A stretch of 64,000 nt of DNA from Euclidia mi (GCA_944739405.2 OX123182.2:16813326-16877325); one strand, 5' to 3'; counted from the stretch's first letter, positions 20,280 through 32,017 are shown. Notes: generated from the letters alone by a model not told the origin. Numbers and translations: made by a program.

Positions 20280-20660
20280 CACGCGGTAGTAGTATATAAC
20301 CCGGCGTGAGTGAGGGTACGACATAGTTTGTCATACTCGACCTCATAGTCGGTGTACATTACATTTATGTGGTGAAAGTATTTTTTTATTTATAGTTATT
20401 TCTAGTATTTTATGATTACTTTTTAGATTTTCTTGAAGGAAATGAGTATCGGCTACAAGAAGTATTAGAAAACTACTCAAGTGTTTGCACCTGTGGCTCC
20501 GAGAGCGAAGAAGAATTATTGGATAAAGTTTCTCAGAGAAGTGAAGGAAGTGATTAGGAACAAGAGTGTATTTTGGATAATTTTAAAGAGACAGGATCTG
20601 GTCTGTGTGTACTGAGTGAACTCAGAAAAAAGTATAAAATATGAGAAGCCAATATGTATG
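20280..20660 (+). other. TATA-containing block and short decayed acidic frame
   Basis: A TATA-like AGTATATAACCCGG is at about 20290. Downstream, a frame from about 20440 reads QEVLENYSSVCTCGSESEEE and continues through an in-frame stop (SEGSD, stop, EQECILDNFKETG) before ending near 20640. It could be the start of a decayed transposase or an LTR-type region. It is not identified. Confidence 0.25.
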
Positions 20661-20941
20661 GAACACGCTATTTTTATGTGCGGAGATTGTGCTGATTTGT
20701 AGGTGTAACTTTGATGCTCTGATACATGATCTCATAAGACGTTTTTTATTTATAATAATTAGAAGACACTATTTTATGCTAATTTAGCCAAGAAATTAGA
20801 ATTTTGATAGATTTTTATTCGAAAAGAAGTTAATTAGGTACCTAAACTTGTATATCGCTCGTTTAATATTAAACCGGAATATGTCAAAATTCGGAGATTT
20901 CTACTTTTACTAATAAAAAGATCTAACTCAGCTCAAAGATT

Positions 20942-22995
20942 AGGTACAGTCCAACCACCACGCGAAACAGAGCTCTGTGGCGGATTTAATGGATCACCCT
21001 TCTCTTTCTTACTAAAGCGCGCGACAATTCACGCAAGAAGGTAAGAAGGGCCCTAAACAGGGCAATGAACACAGGCGCGGACGTCGATTGGGACGCTTAT
21101 AAAGCGGCCAAATCAAGCTACAAGAAATGCCTCAGATTCAGACGCACCATGGGATGGCGAAAATTCTGTGGGAGCATTGAATCTTGCCAACAAGCAAACC
21201 GGGTAAGGAAACTACTGGCTCAGCAACCGATGGTTGCACCAGGTACTCTCCGTAAACCGGATAACACATACACCACATCGGAGGAGGAGACAAGACGCGT
21301 CCTACTAGAAACACACTTCCCAGGCTGCGTCCTCACCCCGGTAATAACGTGGCACGATACACCAACAGTGGCGACCGAACACGAGTGGAGACACGCAAAC
21401 ACCGTGGTCACAGAAGAAAAACTCCGATGGGCCATCGATAGCTTCCATCCCTTCAAAGCAGCCGGACTGGACGGCATCTTCCCAGGGTTATTACAATGGG
21501 GGGGTGAACCGGTCCGCAAAAGACTTCTGGCAATCATGAGGGCTAGCCTGGCCCTTAGATATGTACCGAAGAATTGGAGGGAAGTCAAACTAATTTTCAT
21601 ACCAAAACCAGTAAAACAGACTACACAAATGCAAAGTCCTTCAGACCAATAAGCCTGACCTCCTTCATGCTTAAAGCCTTGGAAAGGCTATGCGAGAGGG
21701 AATTAAGAAGTGGGGCACTTAAACACCTACCCCTACATGCCAATCAACATGCATACAGCTCAGGGAAATCGACGGAATCGGCCTTACATCAGGTCGTGAA
21801 CCAGATAGAAGCTGCTATACAACAAAAAAGCATCTGTCTGGGCACCTTCATTGACATAGAAGGAGCCTTTGACAAGACAAACTTCTCCAGTATAAGCAAC
21901 GCCCTAGCCAGACATGGTGTGGATCAGATGCTCATACAGTGGATCCAAAACATGTTCAGCAAAAGAGTAGTGCGCCTGCACGGCGACTCCCAGACAGCCT
22001 TGATAACTAAAGGTTGCCCGCAGGGCGGTGTTCTCTCCCCGCTATTGTGGAACTTAGTCATCAATGAACTCATAGACAAACTCAACGCGAGATATTTTTA
22101 CACAATAGGATATGCCGATGATCTGATCATTCTCACCTCAGGTAAGGTAACTAGTACAGTGTACGACCTTACTCAACAGGCTCTACGCATAGTAGAGTGG
22201 TGGTGTAATGAGTACGAATTATCAGTAAACCCGACCAAGACCGAACTAGTTATGTTCACACACAAACGCGCGCTGGGTACTTACCGACTGCCCAGGCTAT
22301 TCAACACAGAGTTCAAGCTGTCTACCGAGGTAAAGTACATGGGCGTCACTCTTGACAGCAAATTGACATGGAACAGCCACATGGAAAATAAGCTCAATAA
22401 AGCCAGCATCGCCTTCTGGCAGTGCAAGAAGATGATAGGTAAACGATGGGGCCTATCCCCCAAAATTGTCTTATGGCTCTATAAGACAATAATACGTATG
22501 ATGATAAGCTACGGTGCAGTAGTGTGGTGGCCTCGGACCAACCTAAGAACGGCCGCCAACAAGCTTCAAAAGCTTCAAAGACTTGCATGCCTAGCGGCCA
22601 CGGGCTACATGAAAACTACACCTACAGCGGCACTCGAAGTGTTGCTGGACTTGCCTCCATTGCACCTGTTCATACAACAGGAAGCAACGATGTCGGCGAT
22701 CCGGCTAAGAGCTCTGAAGCTCTGGAAAGACACTAACACACCGCACACTAGCAACTTAAACACACTCTTTAAAGAAGTTCCTCTCACACAAGCCATTACA
22801 CACGGATTCTTTAAAAAACACCTATTTACTATAGGTATCACCGACAGCCCGCTGTGCAGGGCCTGTATGGCAGCAGACGAGACGGCAGCCCACCTGCTCC
22901 TCGACTGCCCTGAGGTCGCACAGTACAGGCAGCAGTACCTGACGAGATACAGCACCCTGAGGGAGGCAGTCATTTTTATTTCTAAACAAGCATAA
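20942..22995 (+). mobile_element. R1/LOA-like non-LTR retrotransposon, 5'-truncated
   Basis: The reverse transcriptase portion of a non-LTR element. The 5' part with endonuclease is missing, and no poly(A) or microsatellite tail was obvious after 22995. It is better preserved than the Jockey remnant just upstream and lies in the opposite orientation. Confidence 0.75.
21065..22995 (+). pseudogene. Reverse transcriptase of R1/LOA-like LINE, frameshifted
   Basis: Two overlapping frames make up one polymerase. The first (21065-21652) runs through AAGLDGIFPGLLQWGGE and VKLIFIPKP. At about 21605-21615 the reading shifts and continues as DYTNAKSFRPISLTS in the second frame (to 22995). The palm motifs are intact: FIDIEGAFDKT (about 21850), CPQGGVLSPLLWNLVINEL (about 22015) and GYADDLIIL (YADD at 22111-22122). 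The C-terminus ends with a zinc-knuckle-like SPLCRACMAADETAAHLLLD. Between NTPHTSNLN and the final FFKKHLFTIGI, the roughly 130-residue RNase H domain that related elements carry seems to be missing in frame. One frameshift plus truncation makes it non-autonomous. Confidence 0.8.
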
Positions 22996-23340
22996 TTTTG
23001 ATTTATTTCACTTTAGTCGAAAATGGTGTTAATCTTCAACGTGAATTATTATGACTTATTGCAGTTTATCATTAAATTATCTGTGAATAGCTATGAGACA
23101 TTATGTGTTAGTGCGTTTTAGTATTAAATGATAACCTAATGTATGGGAACATTAAACTTTATTTCACTTTATTACAAAAACCATCAGACAATGCAGAAAT
23201 GTTTCGTGTTTGTTTCTGTGTATTTTTAAAATGATTCGAAGGTCTCAAAGTACTGTAGCAATTATTGCAGTTTATTATAAATACCCATTTTATTTCCGAT
23301 TAAAATTATTATTTTCCTTTTCTATAGATATTTACACAAA
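22996..23340. other. Intergenic DNA upstream of the RS/SDNC pseudogene
   Basis: AT-rich with no recognised promoter element. The putative first exon starts at 23341. Confidence 0.4.
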
Positions 23341-26300
23341 ATGACGACTAGAATAAGAAGACAAAGATGCCGAAAACTTGTTACGATGAGTACCGATAAA
23401 TGTAACACACAATCCGAAGGACAAGTTGTAGAGGTAATCATTAATTTAGCATAATGAATAAAGCATTTTGATTGGTATAGACTATGTGCATTGTTTTATA
23501 CACATTATTTTATCACATTTTAGAGCTTGTTCCATGAAACAACCAACGACCAGAGCACAGCTCACAAAAAGTCAAGGTCTCCGATCACGGAACCCAGTTT
23601 TCCCCACCAGCTGGAGTCCAGATCACCTCGCAGGCTATCAATACCACCCCATAGAGAGTCCAAATCACCCTACAGGAAGTCCAGATCACCCAGCAGGGTG
23701 TCAACACCACCTCACAGAGAGTCCAAATCACCCTGCAGGAAGTCCAGGTCACCCTGTAAGAAAACCAAAACTCCTGGCAAGGTATCTGATATCTGAGGTA
23801 TCTTCAAGCAGTAGCTCTTCAAGTTCGTCATCATCAGGCTCTTCTACCTCTTCCTCAAGTTCCTCCCGCTCATCGTCTTCAAGCTCAACTTCCACGGGTT
23901 TATTTGCTAAATCAGACCAGTGCAAAATAAGCAACAATCAACATGAAATAAAAGCAGATCAAGTAAAAAAAACTTGTCACTGAAGACAAAACTGATTATT
24001 GCTCACTTACTCCTGAAGAACTGAAATCAAACCAATTAAATGATGCAGACTTTGATAGTGATGATGTGATAGAAGACACCCCTCCACGCCTTATGAAAAA
24101 AAAATCGCAGTAAGTTAGATCGTATTTTATTGTTCATCAAACCACAGCTGGGACACAGGACTCTGTTTATTACAGTGTGCTATACTCGTAGTTTCTTCAA
24201 GCTGATCAATGCGGGTGAAAGACGCGATGATAGATAATTGTAAACCTATTATACTTTCAGTGTAAAGACAAAGTCTCAACCACAAACGCCACAGCGAGAA
24301 ATTTAGTTTCATATTCTGATTCTTCTGCTCAAGATTCAGACGACTGCCATAATTGTGACATTCAACAACTAGCAAACCCGAACCAAAGTATTCTTTCTGA
24401 TGAAGAGTCTGGCATTGTGGCGAGACCCGAAAAACACCAAAAAGTGAGTAAGATGATGGATAATCTATATTTTTATTCAAATGTATCTAATATAAGTACT
24501 TCAGAGTGAGTTAGTCATAAGAAAAAATAATAAACATTATAAAATATGTACAAATACAAGTCATTGAATAAAAAAATAAAAAAATACATACATACATAAA
24601 ATAGAAGTTACTTACATATTATAATAAAAGAATAGTGATAAGCGTTATGTACTCAATCATTTTGCTGATTTAAGGAGCCGACTAGCCGTGGAGTGAGGCT
24701 CAACGCTTTTCGAAACTATGTGATTTCGCAAGTTTTCTCTGATGAGAATGACGTAGATCTGAGTGACGATGATCCTACCTATGTGCACGAGCCAAACTAC
24801 AAAAACAATCAGAAGATTTTTTTTATTCCTTCGTCAAGTTCCCATGATTCCGATTCTGATATTTCAAATACAGAAGTGAAAAGAGGCCGAAAACGCGTAA
24901 GGGATTCTTCGAAATGGAAAAAAACAAGGCCAAACGTCTTCGTAACAGTGGCAAGCCTTACACCTCCGTATCTAAGAGCGAGAAAAAGATTCCAGCTCGC
25001 TGTCTGCAGCCACCATGTGCGGAGAGATGCAAACTGGAATGCGCAAATAAAATTGATACGGATTCTAGATATCAGCTTTTTAAATACTATTGGAGTTTGA
25101 GTGACCTGTCTAAGCAAAGGGCTTTCATAAAATCATCCATGGTGGATATCAAACCTAAGTACCAATATACTAATGCAGAAAATCCCTGAAAGCCAAACAA
25201 AGCATATTATTTCACCATTGATAATCGACAAATCAGAGTTTGTAAAACGTTTTTTAAAGCCACTCTGAACATTTCGGACCGAATGATATTCACCACACAA
25301 CAAAAAACAAATGAAAATTACTTTTTGGAAGAAGACTTACGAGGAAAGCATAAGAGTCATAAGAAAATTAATCCAGATATAATTCAAGATATCAGAAACC
25401 ACATAAACTCCATCCCTCGGATGGAATCTCACTATTGCAGGGCTACTTCAACTAAAGAGTACATAGACGGAGGAAAGACGATCAAAGATATATAAAATGA
25501 TTTCAAAGAAACACAAACTGAAAAAAGAAAAGATACAGGAAGTTACATAAATTATTACAACATCTTTAAAAAGGAGTTCAATATACCGTTCTTTCAGCCT
25601 AAAAAAGACAGGTGTGATCTATGTTTATCATACGAAAATTCTACTGCTGACCGGAAAAGAGAGATTCAAGAAAAATATGACCTACATAACGAAGAAAAGT
25701 TACTATGTAGGAATGAAAAAAAGGCAGACCGAAAAAATATTACTGATAATAACAAAAACGTCGTTTACGATCTGCAAGCTGTGCTGCAGTGTCCGTGTGG
25801 TGACTCGTCGGCTTTCTATTATAAGTCAAAACTCAATAGTTATAATCTGACTGTCACCGAGTTGTCTCAACTTGATAAAAAATGTGCCTGTGACATTGTA
25901 CATAGCTATTTCTGGACTGAATCTGATGCAAAGCGTGGAGCTATTGAGACATGTGTTTGGAAATATTTAGAGGAAGTAAGCAGGGATACACGGGATCCAC
26001 TAAACATAATATTTTATTCTGACAATTGTGGCGGTCAGAATAAAAATAAGTTTATAATGACGCTGTACATGTACGCCGTTTATCTTTTGAATATTCAAAG
26101 CATCACTCATAAATTTCTGATCCGTGGGCACACTCAGAATGAGGCAGATAATGTACACAGCCTTATAGAAAATCTGGCCCATTATACACGCCAGTTCAAT
26201 ACATTACACTAATTAAAAACTCAAAAAATAGTAGTCCCCCTATCAACGTCCATGAGCTAAGCTTTGATAGTATTCTGGACTTCAAGTTGTTGCAACAGGA

Positions 26301-26610
26301 ATGGGGATTTAATTACGGGACGGATGAAAGCGGCCAGAACGTCAATTGGAATGAGATCAGAGTATTGAAAGTGACAAAAGAAAATCCGTTTCTGTTCTAC
26401 TTTAAGACATCATACAAGGAAGAAAACTACAGGGAAGTGAATGTGCGCAATAAACGAAGGAAGATGAAGTCAGCCACTGAGATCAAGTTAAACCCTGCTT
26501 ACACGGAGAGGCAGGTAATAAACGCCAATAAAGTGAAGGACTTGAAAGAGCTTATTGCAAAAAGTCTGATTCCTCCGTATTATGCCAGCTTTTATAATTC
26601 TATTTTTTAA
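23341..26610 (+). pseudogene. Decayed multi-exon gene: RS-repeat and SDNCGGQNKNK protein
   Basis: Suggested exons are 23341-23433 (ATG, donor GTAATC), 23524 to about 24110 (acceptor TTTTAG, donor GTAAGT), 24261-24443 (acceptor CTTTCAG, donor GTGAGT) and 24675-26610. Exon 2 encodes arginine-serine repeats (PPHRESKSP) and a serine run. Exon 3 is acidic. Exon 4 holds a basic patch (KRLRNSGKPYTS), cysteines (C-x3-C-x3-C), a CDLC motif near 25613, and the hallmark IIFYSDNCGGQNKNKFIM, then RGHTQNEADNVHS. It ends IPPYYASFYNSIF. This matches a widespread, uncharacterised, transposase-like arthropod family (from memory, DUF7869). Lesions: frameshifts near 23795, 23970, 24920 (A-run) and 26185, and stops at 25187-25189 and 25493-25495. 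So it is not translated as one protein, unless the assembly has errors. Confidence 0.7.
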
Positions 26611-27474
26611 CATAAGCACTTACTTCAATGCTCAAGAATATTTTTTTATATTTTTTCACAAAGTATTTTTACGGATATACATAATTGAAACCTATAAGAC
26701 TTATTAAGACTAATGGTTAAACCAATTTATAATTTTTCGTACTAGTTATACATTAAAAGTTGTTACCTAATTTAGTACAAGTTACCTGAATATTTACCTA
26801 AATAAGAAATTGTTCGTACTTTAAAAGTACTTAGATATACATGTAGGTACATTACGTTATTTTGTTCTAGGAAGTTTATGGAAACTAGATCTCAGAAAGC
26901 ATTTTTTGTGATGAATACTATGAAAGTTTGACTTTGATTAGTAAATATTGAATAAATAATTTAGGTGCTGACTTAGTCAGTAAGTGCAATCAAGAGCAGT
27001 ATCAGTTATACACAAGCAAGAGTGGACAAAATAGCTCTTCCATCTATCGCGCCACGATGTCTTGTGTATAGCTGGGAAAGCTCTTAGTTAAAAAAAACCT
27101 GAAACGACTGATTACTATAACAAATATTATTTTAAGGATACAAAAGCCGTTTTAATAAAACTTTAATGCCAATTGTTAAGACAATACTTACGAATAAAAA
27201 GAATTTTCACGAAATATTTCTGCATATTTATTTCTTCTTTAATGATATACTGTAATGACTGTGAAACGTCAAATAAAACTTATGGGATATCTAAAATCAA
27301 ACTGATTTATTATGTTTTATTTCAGGAATATTTAAACAATTTGTTACAATTTTTAAAACAAAACTAGAATAAGTCGGCACTCAAGAAAAAAACCTCTTTT
27401 ATTCATCAGTAAACAATCAATTAAATTGTTTCATTTGATTATTAATATTCGCTACACGTTGCCCTACAATTCAA
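26611..27474. other. AT-rich DNA with a possible tiny MITE
   Basis: No gene was recognised. At 26989-27092 an imperfect inverted pair (AGAGCAGTATCAGTTATACA against the mirror of CTTGTGTATAGCTGGGAAAG) could be a roughly 100-bp MITE. Confidence 0.4.
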
Positions 27475-27493
27475 GGCCAAGTCACGGTAATAT

Positions 27494-30083
27494 TTTATTT
27501 ATTTTATTTTACACATTTTAGGGAAACTTACAGCTAGAATACACAGTAGAATATACAATAACAGAAATACGGCCAGTTACAAGTTTCCACAGATAGAATA
27601 TGTTTACAAAGAAAAAGAAACTGGGTAGACAGCATTATTTAAGCTTCTCAGCATTAATCAAAGTAATTATTACTTAAAGTTTTTTTTAATTTAAGAGTGC
27701 TAGTGTTGAAAATGTCGATATCAGCATTCCGACTCACGTCATTGTATAAACGAGCAGCCCTAGCCAGGTATGAATTCTGTCTATAGGTGGTCTTAACATC
27801 AGGGATGTGTAACAATCTAAATTTGCGCAAGAATGCAGATGGGACGTGCAGGCCTATTTTATTCACCAGCTCAGGAGTATCAACTGTGCCGTTCATAATA
27901 TTGAATAGGAATGTCAGATCCGCAATGTTCCTCCTAAGAAACAATGGTAGAGTGTGGAATTTCTTGCAGCGCTCTTGGTAAGTAGGTTTGTAACACTTTG
28001 AGCGATATTGAATGTACCTCATGATTTTTTTCTGTATGCTCTCAAGACGGTCTATGTAAATGTTATAGGCAGGGTTCCAGATTTGAGAAGCATATTCCAA
28101 GTGACTACGAACGAGTGAACAATATAGAATTTTCATAGTTTTAATATTATTAAATTCTGCAGACACTCTCATTATGAAGCCTAATGCTTTAGAGGCCTTG
28201 CATACTATGTTATGAATGTGTGTATCAAAAAGAAGTTTTGAATCGAATGTAACGCCCAAGTCCTTTATTTCATTGACCCTGTTTACTACCGTGTCAAAGA
28301 GTTTGTAGTTGATGTGAAGGGGGACGGTCTTACGCGTGAATGAGCAAACGTAACACTTGGAGACGTTCAGATCTAATTTGTTTAGTGTACAGTAATTTTG
28401 AAATCTATCCAGGTCATCCTGCAACAATGCAGCATCGTCTAGGTTTGATACTTTTTTCATTACCTTCATATCATCTGCATATAATAAGATTTTCGAGTGT
28501 ATAAAGCAAGAATTGATATCATTTATGAAGATGTTGAACAAAAGAGGCCCCAACAATGATCCCTGGGAAACTCCGGAGGGGATAATAGTTGCTCTAGACG
28601 AGTAGCCATTCAGTACCACTGTTTGACACCGATTATCCACGTACGACGCGAACCATCTGTAGAGATTACCTCTAATGCCCATGGAGTATAACTTGTCCAT
28701 TAAGATTGCATGGTCGATCCGGTCAAAACATTTTTGGTAATCGGTGTATATAACATCTACCTGAGACCCCTGAGACATATTATGTGATAAAAAATCACTA
28801 CAGAGAACGAGATTTGACGTTGTAGATCGCCCTCTTAAGAAGCCGTGCTGATGTTCAATAAAACTTAATTTCAATGCAGAATAAGTTTGCTTATAAACAA
28901 TTCTTTCCAGGATCTTTGCAAATACACATAACTTTGATATCGGTCTGTAATTCTCGACAGATGTTTTAGGTCCCTTTTTGTATATGGGTGTTACATACGC
29001 CGATTTCCAGACGGTGGGTACTACGCCCGCAGTGAATGTTTTTTTAAATAATAAAGTGAGTGGAATGGCAAGACTTTTAGCGCATTTTGCAATAAACACC
29101 GGAGAAATGCCATCTGGGCCAGCTGACTTGTTCAGATTAACATGTTGTAGAAGCGAGACTACTTCTTCATCGCGAACGTCAATGTCACTTATGTGTAAAG
29201 CATCGATACCTACCTCCGTACAGATACCTGTACCAGTTAATGACGGGAAGCTAGCGCAAGGGTTAGAATTGACAAGGAAATTTGAATTGAAAAAATCGCA
29301 GAACATATTACATATTTCTTCACCATTACCTGATGACCGCTGCCCAAATTGTAATACAGATGGGTATGCTATGGATTTTTTCCGCGATTTGATGTAACTC
29401 CAGAATGATCGCGGGTTGTTTCCTATGTCGGATTCTATTTTCCTTATGTAGTCATTGTACATAACCCTTTCCATGTCTTTTCCCCTTTCCCGCAATAGGC
29501 TGAAGGCCTGGTAATCAGCAAGGTTACCATACTTTTTGTATTTCTTGTGATGCTTGGCTTTTTCTCTGATTAGTTTTATAAGTGATTTTCTGTACCAGGG
29601 CGGATACTTAGTTTGTGGGAGGACCTTTTTTGATGGAATATGATTTGTAAATTGCATCTGTATTACTTCGTAAAAATACGACACCGCGTCCTCTAATGAC
29701 CTGTTGCTCAATTCGAAGTGCCAGTCAATGTCGTTAAGGTTGTTATTTATTATGTTAAAATCAGCTAAGTGGTATTGAAATTTTACGTAAGGGCGATTAG
29801 ACAGAGAGGCTAGTTCGATGAAATTCACGGTGACAAACAAAGCTTTGTGGTGTGAATCCTCAGGCACCAGTGGATCAGTACAACAAGCGACATTAACCTC
29901 GTCATTGCATAGCACTAGATCCAAAATCCTATTATTATTGTTTGCACAGTTATTATATTGCAAAAGACCGCAGGTGTTAAGGTTGTCTATAAATTTAAAT
30001 TGAATGTCGCCAGAGAGATTACTAGCGTACAAGGAACCACCTCCATCTGCCATTTGCCATGTTATATTTGATTGATTAAAATG
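27494..30083 (-). mobile_element. Jockey-clade LINE, 5'-truncated, inserted in a MITE
   Basis: The minus-strand element begins at about 30083 within the endonuclease domain (FNQSNITWQ) and runs to an AAATAAAATAAATAAAAT-type 3' end near 27494. Its single open frame is uninterrupted, suggesting recent insertion. Confidence 0.8.
27654..30053 (-). CDS. Jockey-type endonuclease (C-terminal part) and reverse transcriptase
   Basis: A 799-aa uninterrupted frame; the coding sequence actually enters from about 30081 without a start, so the ATG at 30053 is internal. Residues about 1-75 are the end of an apurinic-like endonuclease domain (RILDLVLCNDEVNV, then DSHHKALFV). A linker follows, then the RT: AYVTPIYKKGPKTSVENYRP near 350, QVDVIYTDYQKCFDRIDHA, SGVSQGSLLGPLLFNIFIND and the catalytic LLYADDMK near 525. 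The C-terminal portion (KDLGVTFDSKLLFDTHI, then YCSLVRSHLEYASQIWNP) is typical of Jockey elements. It would copy its own RNA into DNA at a nicked target, but the loss of most of the endonuclease and of ORF1 leaves it non-autonomous. It is clearly related to the dead copy at 17.7-19.0 kb. Confidence 0.88.
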   Translation of the reverse strand: MADGGGSLYASNLSGDIQFKFIDNLNTCGLLQYNNCANNNNRILDLVLCNDEVNVACCTDPLVPEDSHHKALFVTVNFIELASLSNRPYVKFQYHLADFNIINNNLNDIDWHFELSNRSLEDAVSYFYEVIQMQFTNHIPSKKVLPQTKYPPWYRKSLIKLIREKAKHHKKYKKYGNLADYQAFSLLRERGKDMERVMYNDYIRKIESDIGNNPRSFWSYIKSRKKSIAYPSVLQFGQRSSGNGEEICNMFCDFFNSNFLVNSNPCASFPSLTGTGICTEVGIDALHISDIDVRDEEVVSLLQHVNLNKSAGPDGISPVFIAKCAKSLAIPLTLLFKKTFTAGVVPTVWKSAYVTPIYKKGPKTSVENYRPISKLCVFAKILERIVYKQTYSALKLSFIEHQHGFLRGRSTTSNLVLCSDFLSHNMSQGSQVDVIYTDYQKCFDRIDHAILMDKLYSMGIRGNLYRWFASYVDNRCQTVVLNGYSSRATIIPSGVSQGSLLGPLLFNIFINDINSCFIHSKILLYADDMKVMKKVSNLDDAALLQDDLDRFQNYCTLNKLDLNVSKCYVCSFTRKTVPLHINYKLFDTVVNRVNEIKDLGVTFDSKLLFDTHIHNIVCKASKALGFIMRVSAEFNNIKTMKILYCSLVRSHLEYASQIWNPAYNIYIDRLESIQKKIMRYIQYRSKCYKPTYQERCKKFHTLPLFLRRNIADLTFLFNIMNGTVDTPELVNKIGLHVPSAFLRKFRLLHIPDVKTTYRQNSYLARAARLYNDVSRNADIDIFNTSTLKLKKTLSNNYFD

Positions 30084-30277
30084 CTCGGCCGTCTTCGTGA
30101 GTTATATACCTACCAGACGCGCCGCATGCGAGCTGCGGCACGATAGCGGCTGCGGGTACTGTAGGTACAGTCCGCCCAGTCTAATGGGTACTCTGCTCGC
30201 GGCGCGTAGGTATATCTCGAGTTTCGTGCGTTTGTATGGAGTTACAATACTGTTAGATATTATTACCGTGGCCAAGT

Positions 30278-31245
30278 ACTTTAATCTAGCATCATAAACA
30301 AGTTAACGACAAGACAATCTTTCTGACACGGCAAAAGCTCAAAACTTTGACAGCGATTTTCCACAAAAGTGCTTTTTTGATTTATTTCATTTTAGTTTTA
30401 AACGAGCGATATATTCAAAGAAAATTTAGATACTTCGTTATTTCAATAAAAAATAACGCTTTTTATTCTTAAAACTGGTATTTTATTTACTAGTTGTGTT
30501 GAATAGGTACTATTATTAATATATTTCAAGCATACATGCTAATTACACAACCATAGTATCAAAAAATGAACATCAAAATTTTGGGTATGTCCTACCCACC
30601 TCATAGCTGGTGTAACAATTTCTCAACTCATTCATGCCGGGATAAATAAAACTACTCTTGGAATCATTTGTAAGGCTATGGATATTTATCAGTCAAAATA
30701 TGTTCAGCAGTACCTACCTACTACGATGTTGTCTTCTGCTGTATTCAGTAGCATCTAGACAGCAACAATTTTTTTCTTTTGTTAAAGTCAAAATGTGATG
30801 AAAAAAAGGAAATCTGTTTATTTGCTAAGACATAATAAAAGTGACAGGTAGGTATAAATCAAACAAAAAACTATACGACGGAATGTGGATAATAGCTGCC
30901 ACCATGCACCTAATTCCATCCTTTGTATACGGTTTGATTTTTATGTTTTGCGCTCTCAATGGTCAATTTATACTTATATATTTGTAGCGACCAGCTACAT
31001 AACACCCGCACAACGCCATCTACCCAATGACGACGGAAGTACTAAGACAACACTAATACTACGGCTACTAACGAGGCAGGAAGAATTCAAACAATCCTGA
31101 ACCGCGATATCAACTTTCGCGAGCCAAGCGGCATAATATACAAGTTCAAAAGTATGTCCGTTGGCCTGCAGGCCACCAAGCACGACCACCCAGCTTGGTA
31201 GAGGCTCCTCCCTCTAGTTGGAGGAACACCACACCTTTCTTCCTC
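30278..31245. other. Intergenic DNA beyond the 3' end of MADF gene B
   Basis: AT-rich with no recognised gene. The last roughly 250 bases are the likely 3' untranslated or downstream region of gene B. Confidence 0.45.
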
Positions 31246-31251
31246 CACATA

Positions 31252-31257
31252 TTTATT
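31252..31257 (-). terminator. Polyadenylation signal of MADF gene B
   Basis: AATAAA on the minus strand, ten bases after the stop codon. Its closeness to the stop implies a very short 3' UTR, unless a downstream signal is used. Confidence 0.4.
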
Positions 31258-31266
31258 AATCTCCCG

Positions 31267-31976
31267 CTACGCCATCGGTTCGTCATCTATTCTGAACTTG
31301 CTCTCATATTCCGGATCTATCGCATAATCCTCTTCTTCCTGCTGTGATTCCTTAGGACCTTGTACTACATTCTGATGTGACGTAGAAGGCAGACTTTCTC
31401 TAGTCATTGGAGAACTATTCAGGGACAGAGCTTCTTCCTCTGCACGATTAACAGATTCAAATACTTCCCTCTGCACTCTCAACTGTAAATACTTCGGCAG
31501 CTCTCGTGTTTTATCACATAAACTATCAAAAAGCTTCGACAACGCATCGTTACGGTTCAGCACCACAGCTTGCCTCAGCAACTCATCTCTATGTATATCT
31601 CTTTCTTCCCTCAACTTTTTTATTTCTTTTTGTAGGCTGGCGATGTCTTTCTTCCTATCAGAATTCGTATTTGCCGCATCACTGTCGTAAGTATGATCTT
31701 GACTTTGTATTATTGGTTTCGGTACTGTGGCTTCTATAGTTGTGTCAATTGTATCTGTATCTTCATTTGTGTTATCTTCAACGTCGTTAGGATCGTGGGA
31801 ATTAGGAGATGCCTCTTTATTACTGTCCGTCTGCGATACTATAAATTTCATGTTCTCTTCGTATTTCCATGGTTTTAGATATTGTGCTGTGGATCCATAT
31901 AGAGCAGGATTTCGTCGGCGCAATGCTTCTCTGTGGCTGTCTCGTAGTTTCTTCCATTGTAATTTTGCGTCTCGAC
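31267..31976 (-). CDS. MADF-BESS protein gene B, exon 2
   Basis: Last coding exon of a MADF-BESS transcription regulator. The acceptor CTATTTCAG precedes G at 31976. The exon takes over at phase 1 from exon 1 (43954-43810), making a glycine at the joint, and the predicted protein is 284 aa. The first part completes the MADF domain (RDAKLQWKKLRDSHREAL, then YLKPWKYEENMKFI, residues 50-95). Then come an acidic, threonine-rich linker, a coiled coil (SLQKEIKKLREERDIHRDEL, about 160-184), a BESS-like motif for protein interaction (LPKYLQLRVQREVFESV, about 205-224) and an acidic tail. MADF binds DNA and BESS mediates dimer or partner contacts. The frame is intact with no lesions, so the gene is probably functional in spite of its TE-filled intron. 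Confidence 0.85.
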
Positions 31977-32017
31977 CTGAAATAGAAATATGAATAATAT
32001 TAGAGAAACAGAATTTG

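Larger units (their letters stand above)
27483..30269. mobile_element. hAT-like MITE split by a Jockey LINE
   Basis: The left stub CACGGTAATAT (27483-27493) and the right part (30084-30269, ending ATATTATTACCGT) are the two halves of the MITE found intact at 52335-52552. The 8-mer GGCCAAGT occurs immediately outside both ends (27475-27482 and 30270-30277), as expected for a hAT-type 8-bp target duplication. The LINE lies between them. About 18 bp of the MITE's left end is missing at the junction. Confidence 0.75.

Noticed and set aside
24127..24480. 117-aa minus-strand frame
   Set aside because: It lies antisense to the putative exon 3 of the decayed RS/SDNC gene and has no motif.
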